NCBI GenBank assembly: GCA_964364855.1
Contig: CAYINU010000032.1
Span: 1 to 18,490 of the forward strand
Length of the DNA: 18,490 bases
Direction of reading: 5' to 3'
Source: CAYINU01 sp964364855
GTDB lineage: Bacteria; Margulisbacteria; Marinamargulisbacteria; CAYINU01
The translations under genes and the position numbers were made by a program. The notes under the pieces are model-generated. The model did no database searches, was not told the origin of the DNA, and saw only the letters and a program-made list of their open reading frames with translations. Below, piece by piece: positions 14,716 to 18,490 of the stretch (position 1 is the first letter of the stretch; every line of letters begins with the position of its first letter).

Positions 14716-14733
14716 TTTTGGGACTGATAGAAT
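14705..14733 (+). promoter_or_regulatory. Promoter of the MNT-HEPN operon, predicts a leaderless mRNA
   Basis: TTGGCA (14705-14710), exactly 17 nt, TAGAAT (14728-14733), then 6 nt to the ATG at 14740. There is no ribosome binding site. The -35 shares base 14710 with the -35 of the divergent clpB promoter. Confidence 0.6.
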
Positions 14734-14739
14734 AAAGCT

Positions 14740-15060
14740 ATGATTAGTCATGACCAAATCCAACATGTCATCGACATCATTGCCAAAACCGCACATCCTG
14801 AACGCATCGTCATGTTCGGGTCTTACGCGACAGGCACCCCCACTCCCGACAGCGACTTAGACCTTTTCGTCATCCAAGAGACCTCTCTTCCGCCCGCCAA
14901 GCGTGCACAGGCGATCCGCAAAGCACTTCGTGGCACGACAGTCCCTATTGATTTGATTGTATACACACCGCAGGAAGTTTCGTATTGGGCCGAGGAGCCA
15001 TTGGCATTTCCTACTAAAATCGCTAACCAAGGTAAAACGGTATGGGCGAAAAGCGTTTAG
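14740..15060 (+). CDS. MNT-domain nucleotidyltransferase (antitoxin-type)
   Basis: A 106-residue minimal nucleotidyltransferase of the pol-beta superfamily. Seen: GSYATGTPTPDSDLDL with G27-S28 and the metal-binding aspartates D39 and D41, plus a third acidic residue D71 in PIDLIVYTPQEV. Known: MNT proteins paired with HEPN proteins form type VII toxin-antitoxin systems in which the MNT partner AMPylates and silences the HEPN RNase. All three catalytic acids are present, so it should be active. It overlaps the HEPN gene by 19 nt. The start has no ribosome binding site and lies 6 nt after a -10 box. It is divergent from clpB. Confidence 0.87.
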   Translation: MISHDQIQHVIDIIAKTAHPERIVMFGSYATGTPTPDSDLDLFVIQETSLPPAKRAQAIRKALRGTTVPIDLIVYTPQEVSYWAEEPLAFPTKIANQGKTVWAKSV

Positions 15061-15437
15061 CATTAGTAGCAGAATGGTTGAAAAAAGCGGACAATGACCT
15101 TCGAGCTGCTATCCTAATTTTCGATAAACAAGAAGACAATACAGACAATGTCTGCTTTCACTGCCAGCAAGCAGCTGAAAAATACCTTAAAGCATATCTG
15201 GTTAGTTTGGGGGTAGACTTTCCCAAGACCCATAGTCTTTCTCATTTAAGCACGCTGATTGGGACTTACAAATCAGTCCCAGATTCCATTATTGATCTTT
15301 TAGAGGGCTTGGAAAGCTACTCAGTTGAAGTTAGGTACCCTACCGGCTTTATGGACAGACTCTATTCGGAAGCTAAAGATGCCCTAGATGCCGCCATCGA
15401 AATTCAACGTTTTTTTAAAGGCTTCTTAGCGATTTAA
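15042..15437 (+). CDS. HEPN-domain protein (putative toxin partner)
   Basis: A 131-residue all-helical HEPN protein (PF05168-like). Seen: EWLKKADNDLRAAILIFD, the family signature VCFHCQQAAEKYLKAYLVSL (37-56), PKTHSLSHL (61-69) and SVEVRYP (94-100). Known: HEPN proteins beside MNT genes are typically RNase toxins with an Rx4-6H active site. The HepT-type RX4HXY is not visible here; the only likely catalytic-region arginine is R98 with no histidine at the right spacing. It may therefore be a substrate-binding HEPN partner, like those of some MNT enzymes, rather than an RNase. The start inside the MNT gene has an AAGG about 10 nt upstream, and the overlap implies translational coupling. Confidence 0.82.
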   Translation: MGEKRLALVAEWLKKADNDLRAAILIFDKQEDNTDNVCFHCQQAAEKYLKAYLVSLGVDFPKTHSLSHLSTLIGTYKSVPDSIIDLLEGLESYSVEVRYPTGFMDRLYSEAKDALDAAIEIQRFFKGFLAI

Positions 15438-15554
15438 CTATTCTGGTGCATTCCATCCGTTCGGTGGCTTAATAATCTTGCTGAGAAAACGAAAGTGCCG
15501 TTGGCTAGGTTTTTTGAGGGACAGTGACGGCTGGCAGTTTGGCTTTGATCCTTT

Positions 15555-16964
15555 CTATTTCACCGTCACAATCACATACTGCGCCATGTTTTTCCGCTTA
15601 ATCAGGAGCAAATATTGCGTGGTAGTTGCGTTGCTTGTCATACGATTAAAATCAGCCACTGTCTTCACCAGTTTCTGATTGACCTCCAGAATCTGATCGC
15701 CCTCGGCAATTCCCGCTAAGGCCGCCACACCATCAGGGTCCATCTTGGTCACGATCACGCCTTCGTCTGTGCGTAACCCATATTGTTTTTGCAGTTCAGG
15801 CGTGATGCCGCCCACTGTCAGTCCCAGACGATTGGGGGTTGCCACATCCGTTGCAACGGCTTCCTCATCGCCGGTGAGCTGGGTAATTTTGGCCGTGACT
15901 GTCTGTGATTTACCATTGCGGATCAAAACAATAGTGGCGCTTTGACCCACAGCCGTCTGGGCCACCATCGAACGCAGTGCCGCCACATCCGACACGGCAA
16001 CGCCGTTGTACGTGATGATGACATCGCCACGCTTGAGACCGGCTTTTTCGGCGGGACTGCCCACAACCACATCACTCACCAGAGCCCCCGTTTGCGCATC
16101 CAATCCGAATGATTTGCGCAGCGCTTCGGAGACGTCTTGAATATTCACGCCCAAAAAGCCGCGAACGACTTTGCCATTTTTGATCAAGTCATCCATGATT
16201 TTACTGGCCAGGTTAATCGGGATGGCAAAGCCGATACCCAGGTACCCTCCGGAACGAGAAAAAATCGCTGTATTAATGCCGATGAGCTTGCCGTCGACGT
16301 CCAGCAACGGACCGCCAGAGTTGCCGGGGTTAATCGCGGCATCGGTTTGGATAAAATTCTCATAGTCCACCAAGCCAATTTTAGAGCGGCCTGTCGCCGA
16401 TATGACGCCCACGGTTAAGGTGCGGGCCAATCCAAACGGACTGCCTATGGCGATGGCCCAATCTCCAACACGTATCGCATCGGAATTGCCCAAGGCAAGG
16501 GTCGGCAAATTTTGCGCTTCGATTTTGAGGACAGCCACATCGGTTTTGGGATCAGTACCCACGACTTTGGCCTTGAATTCCCGCTTGTCGGACAAGGTTA
16601 CGGTAATGTCTTCTGTTTTTTCAACGACGTGGTTGTTCGTCAGAATATAGCCGTCCTTTGACACAATGACGCCCGATCCTAAACTTTGTTGCTTTACATC
16701 ACGCTCGCGGCCATAAAACCGGCGCATAAACTCATCACCAAACAGGTCAAAAAAGGGATCTTGTGGCAAGGCGCGTTCCTGTACGACTCTTACCGCCCCA
16801 ATATTCACCACCGCCGGCATTCCCATTTCTGCCGCGGTGTGAAAGGCATCACTGGCTTTCCGAAGGGTTTCTCGATCAGACACGATATTGTCTGTCGGTT
16901 GTGACCAAGACACGGTCGAGAAGGCCAATACACTTACCAGAACACCGACTATGAATTTCGGCAT
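15555..16964 (-). CDS. degP: Do/DegP-family periplasmic serine protease
   Basis: A 469-residue HtrA protease/chaperone of the cell envelope. Seen: an N-terminal signal peptide (MPKFIVGVLVSVLAFSTVSW then SQ, about 1-21); trypsin-like domain with the catalytic triad H112 (TNNHVV), D142 (DPKTDVAVL) and S216 (GNSGGPL); and two PDZ domains (about 265-355 and 375-465), the first with GFLGVNIQDV and AEKAGLKRGDVI. Known: Do-type proteases degrade or refold misfolded periplasmic proteins. The two-PDZ layout and length match DegP/DegQ/MucD; the Q-linker loop is short, closer to DegQ or MucD. Start at 16964 was chosen because AAGGAG lies 5 nt upstream and it begins the signal peptide; an in-frame upstream start at 17006 would bury it. 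It is divergent from the four-cysteine gene. Confidence 0.94.
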   Translation of the reverse strand: MPKFIVGVLVSVLAFSTVSWSQPTDNIVSDRETLRKASDAFHTAAEMGMPAVVNIGAVRVVQERALPQDPFFDLFGDEFMRRFYGRERDVKQQSLGSGVIVSKDGYILTNNHVVEKTEDITVTLSDKREFKAKVVGTDPKTDVAVLKIEAQNLPTLALGNSDAIRVGDWAIAIGSPFGLARTLTVGVISATGRSKIGLVDYENFIQTDAAINPGNSGGPLLDVDGKLIGINTAIFSRSGGYLGIGFAIPINLASKIMDDLIKNGKVVRGFLGVNIQDVSEALRKSFGLDAQTGALVSDVVVGSPAEKAGLKRGDVIITYNGVAVSDVAALRSMVAQTAVGQSATIVLIRNGKSQTVTAKITQLTGDEEAVATDVATPNRLGLTVGGITPELQKQYGLRTDEGVIVTKMDPDGVAALAGIAEGDQILEVNQKLVKTVADFNRMTSNATTTQYLLLIKRKNMAQYVIVTVK

Positions 16965-17015
16965 TGCAATCTCCTTTTTCTCAAGACCAAACAGCCATTT
17001 TACCACCGCATTTTA

Positions 17016-17027
17016 GCCAATTTGGCA
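17016..17027. promoter_or_regulatory. 11-bp palindrome between degP and the four-Cys gene
   Basis: GCCAATTTGGC (17016-17026) is a perfect palindrome around one base. It overlaps the TTGGCA (17022-17027) that serves as -35 of the rightward promoter, so a bound regulator could control the four-Cys gene and possibly degP. Confidence 0.35.
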
Positions 17028-17050
17028 ACCTTTTAAAAGCAGGTTACGAT
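17022..17050 (+). promoter_or_regulatory. Candidate promoter of the four-Cys gene
   Basis: TTGGCA (17022-17027), exactly 17 nt, TACGAT (17045-17050). The -10 contains the first ATG of the frame (17049), so if this promoter is real, translation starts at the second in-frame ATG (17061), 10 nt after the -10. Confidence 0.4.
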
Positions 17051-17060
17051 GACGATACGC

Positions 17061-17285
17061 ATGCAATGTCCCTACCTGGATGAAATGGGCCGCTACAAAA
17101 TTTGCAAAGCCAGCGCGACGGGCACGCTGCCACCCACCCTTGAGCAACTCCGAAAATATTGTTATCGCGATGCTTACGCTTGCCCTGTCCTAAAGGCCTT
17201 TCTGGCCCGTCAGGAGCAGCAAGGCAAAACCCAAATTCAAGCCCAGTCTGATGCAACTGATCAACGGAACCAAGGCCTGTATTAG
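17061..17285 (+). CDS. Four-cysteine small soluble protein, putative metal binder
   Basis: A 74-residue protein (78 if started at 17049). Seen: cysteines in MQCPYLDEMGRYKICKAS and KYCYRDAYACPVLKAF, spaced C-x11-C-x18-C-x6-C, followed by a Gln/Asp-rich hydrophilic tail. The pattern CPYLxE...xxCKA...YCxxxxYxxCPVL is reminiscent of a recurrent group of uncharacterised small bacterial proteins. The four cysteines suggest a Zn2+ site or an Fe-S cluster (inference). No signal peptide, so cytoplasmic. The start at 17061 was chosen from the promoter position; neither ATG has a clear ribosome binding site. The stop overlaps the convergent tgt stop by 4 nt (TTAG). Confidence 0.65.
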   Translation: MQCPYLDEMGRYKICKASATGTLPPTLEQLRKYCYRDAYACPVLKAFLARQEQQGKTQIQAQSDATDQRNQGLY

Positions 17286-18355
17286 AGTCTGTCATCCAAT
17301 ATCGCCTCGCGCATCGCATCCACGTAGCGCACCAGATAGGTAACATTGTGGAGGGTCAGCAAAGTCATCACCAGCATTTCTTTGGCCATAAACAGGTGGC
17401 GCAAATAGCCTTTGGAAAAGTGCAGGCAGGTATAGCAGTCACACTGGGGGTCCAGAGGAGAAGGATCCATGGTATATTGCGCGTTTTTGATCTTAATACG
17501 GCCTTGCGAGGTAAACACATCTCCGTGCCGGGCCAATCGGGTCGGCGCCACGCAATCAAACATGTCAAAGCCGTGACGCACGGACATGTCAAAATCTTCG
17601 GGCAGGCCAATACCCATTAAGTAGCGTGGTTTTTCGCCTGGCAACATGGGGCCCGTCTGACAAATCAGCTCATGCATGAGCGATTTGGGCTCGCCCACAC
17701 TAACCCCCCCTACCGCATAGCCCGGTAAATTCATTTCTGCCAATTCGGCCACATGACGCGCGCGTAGGTCCGCATACATGCCACCCTGCACAATACCAAA
17801 TAGGTGCTGGCCATCGTGCCTTGCTTTCCAACGGGCCGCAGCGCGATGTAGCCAACGGGTGGTGGCTTGCATGTCCGATTCAGCCTGACGGTGATCTGCA
17901 GGATAGGGGGTACAAATATCGAGGGGCATCTGAATGTCCGAATTGAGCGCCAACTGAATGTCCACCACGGATTCCGGCGTAAACTGGTGCAGGAGGCCGT
18001 CGATATGCGATCGAAATGTCACTCCCGCCTCGGTTAATTTCCGCCGAGAAGCCAGAGAAAATACTTGATATCCGCCCGAATCTGTCAAAATAGGACCCTT
18101 CCATCCCATAAATGCGTGCAGTCCGCCCAATGCCACCACGGTTTCCGCGCCAGGCCTCAAGGCTAAATGGTAAGTGTTCCCCAGCAAAATCTGTGTACCA
18201 CAATCGGCAATTTGCTGGGGTGTCAGCGACTTCACCGTGGCCTGCGTACCGACCGGCATAAAGACCGGTGTGTCGATTGCCCCATGCCGGGTATGCAGCC
18301 GGCCGGCGCGAGCTTTGGAAAACCGAGACGTTTTGATGATTTCAAAAACGGCCAT
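17282..18355 (-). CDS. tgt: tRNA-guanine(34) transglycosylase (queuine/preQ1)
   Basis: A 357-residue enzyme that swaps guanine-34 of GUN-anticodon tRNAs for preQ1 in queuosine synthesis. Seen: D92 in ILTDSGGYQVFS (general base position), IVQGG (188-192), YAVGGVSVGEP (213-223), catalytic nucleophile D267 in MFDCVAPTRLARHG, and the Zn site C305/C307/C310 in CDCYTC plus H336 in LTLHN. The length is typical of bacterial Tgt. The motif usually read DECTPYPA is DICTPYPADH here: the substrate aspartate (D146) remains but the following Glu is Ile. It begins 7 nt after the HemW-like stop, with no ribosome binding site; a TATAAC -10 box overlaps that stop. The 3' end overlaps the four-Cys gene by 4 nt. 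Confidence 0.95.
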   Translation of the reverse strand: MAVFEIIKTSRFSKARAGRLHTRHGAIDTPVFMPVGTQATVKSLTPQQIADCGTQILLGNTYHLALRPGAETVVALGGLHAFMGWKGPILTDSGGYQVFSLASRRKLTEAGVTFRSHIDGLLHQFTPESVVDIQLALNSDIQMPLDICTPYPADHRQAESDMQATTRWLHRAAARWKARHDGQHLFGIVQGGMYADLRARHVAELAEMNLPGYAVGGVSVGEPKSLMHELICQTGPMLPGEKPRYLMGIGLPEDFDMSVRHGFDMFDCVAPTRLARHGDVFTSQGRIKIKNAQYTMDPSPLDPQCDCYTCLHFSKGYLRHLFMAKEMLVMTLLTLHNVTYLVRYVDAMREAILDDRL

Positions 18356-18361
18356 CTGCCA

Positions 18362-18391
18362 GTTATATCAGCCGCGTGAGCACAGAGTCGA
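18362..18391 (-). promoter_or_regulatory. Candidate internal promoter of tgt
   Basis: On the minus strand TCGACT (18391-18386), 18 nt, TGATATAAC with extended -10 (hexamer 18367-18362), then 6 nt to the tgt ATG. It lies inside the end of the HemW-like gene and overlaps its stop codon. The gene may instead be read through from upstream. Confidence 0.45.
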
Positions 18392-18490
18392 GTAGATCCA
18401 GGCCTTTATCGGTCGCCCAAATCCGTCCGTTATCTACCTGCAAAAAGCCATCTGCCAATAAAGGTGTCAGAGGCTTTGCATATTTGTCCA
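18363..18490 (-). CDS. HemW-like radical-SAM protein, C-terminal end only
   Basis: The window cuts into the 3' end of a minus-strand gene; 41 codons are visible before the TAA at 18363. The peptide (AKPLTPLLADGFLQVDNGRI then WATDKGLDLLDSVLTRLI) resembles the C-terminal winged-helix tail of HemW/HemN-like oxygen-independent coproporphyrinogen oxidase-type proteins, where a short beta hairpin is followed by LTxKGxxLLDxVxxxL. Known: HemW is a heme chaperone. With so little visible sequence the name is tentative. It ends 7 nt before tgt on the same strand. Confidence 0.5.
   Translation of the reverse strand, partial: DKYAKPLTPLLADGFLQVDNGRIWATDKGLDLLDSVLTRLI

Noticed and set aside
14705..14731. 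Possible CIRCE (HrcA) operator upstream of clpB: TTGGCACTC matches 8 of 9 of the left arm
   Set aside because: The right arm after 9 nt (ACTGATAGA) shows almost no match to GAGTGCTAA, so the inverted repeat that defines CIRCE is missing. The bases are better explained as a -35 box.
15524..15569. Inverted repeat GTGACGG/CCGTCAC spanning the degP 3' end
   Set aside because: The 7-bp arms are 32 nt apart, one arm is inside the degP coding end, and no T-run follows, so there is no support for a terminator.
15478..15678. Plus-strand open frame overlapping the end of degP
   Set aside because: No ribosome binding site, mixed composition and no recognisable family; mostly complement of degP.

Overview
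The window is a compact, almost fully coding stretch of bacterial chromosome with roughly balanced base composition. I see no rRNA, tRNA or CRISPR array. The gene content points to a free-living, Gram-negative-like bacterium: a Do/HtrA protease with a signal peptide, ClpB, acetolactate synthase, Tgt, a HemW-like tail, and CLC, CorA and MgtE transporters. The phylum cannot be fixed from sequence reading alone.

Layout. (1) 1-1626 is an accessory patch: a DUF1016/YhcG-type PDDEXK nuclease abutting a 5' scar of an IS3-family transposase gene, followed by a small KGG-motif stress protein. (2) 2004-6380 is an ion-transport block: a CorA-family Mg2+ transporter, a CLC chloride channel/transporter with CBS domains, and, divergent from it, a two-gene unit of a four-helix holin-4-like membrane protein and an MgtE-type transporter with a CBS pair but no MgtE N domain. 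A short palindromic MITE-like element lies between corA and clcA, and its right end touches the clcA stop codon. (3) 6377-7245 holds a DUF3995 membrane protein and a DUF4404 protein, divergently arranged. (4) 7242-9473 is the ilvB-ilvN operon, which starts branched-chain amino acid synthesis. (5) 9645-10199 is a DJ-1/YajL-like protein. (6) 10283-10874 is a vapBC toxin-antitoxin operon with a palindrome over its promoter. (7) 10927-14615 carries an extended SDR epimerase/reductase, followed by a coding-looking tail in another frame, and clpB. (8) 14740-15437 is an MNT-HEPN pair divergent from clpB. (9) 15555-18490 holds a degP/htrA protease, a tiny four-cysteine protein, tgt, and the 3' end of a HemW-like gene.

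Two architectural themes run through the window. First, many starts (corA, probably clcA, DUF3995, ilvB, vapB, the MNT gene, tgt and the four-Cys gene) lack a Shine-Dalgarno sequence. Each instead has a sigma70-like -10 box ending about 6-10 nt before the start codon, often with a -35 box exactly 17 nt further upstream, which predicts leaderless mRNAs. Other genes (KGG, holin, DUF4404, DJ-1, clpB, degP) have strong AAGGAG-type ribosome binding sites. Second, three convergent gene pairs overlap by exactly 4 nt in shared stop codons (TTAA, CTAG, TTAG), leaving no room for ordinary terminators.

No wholly new multi-gene system is proven here. The strongest leads are the leaderless promoter architecture, the MITE-like element, the overlapping -35 boxes of the clpB and MNT-HEPN promoters, the holin-MgtE-CLC ion cluster and the four-cysteine mini-protein.
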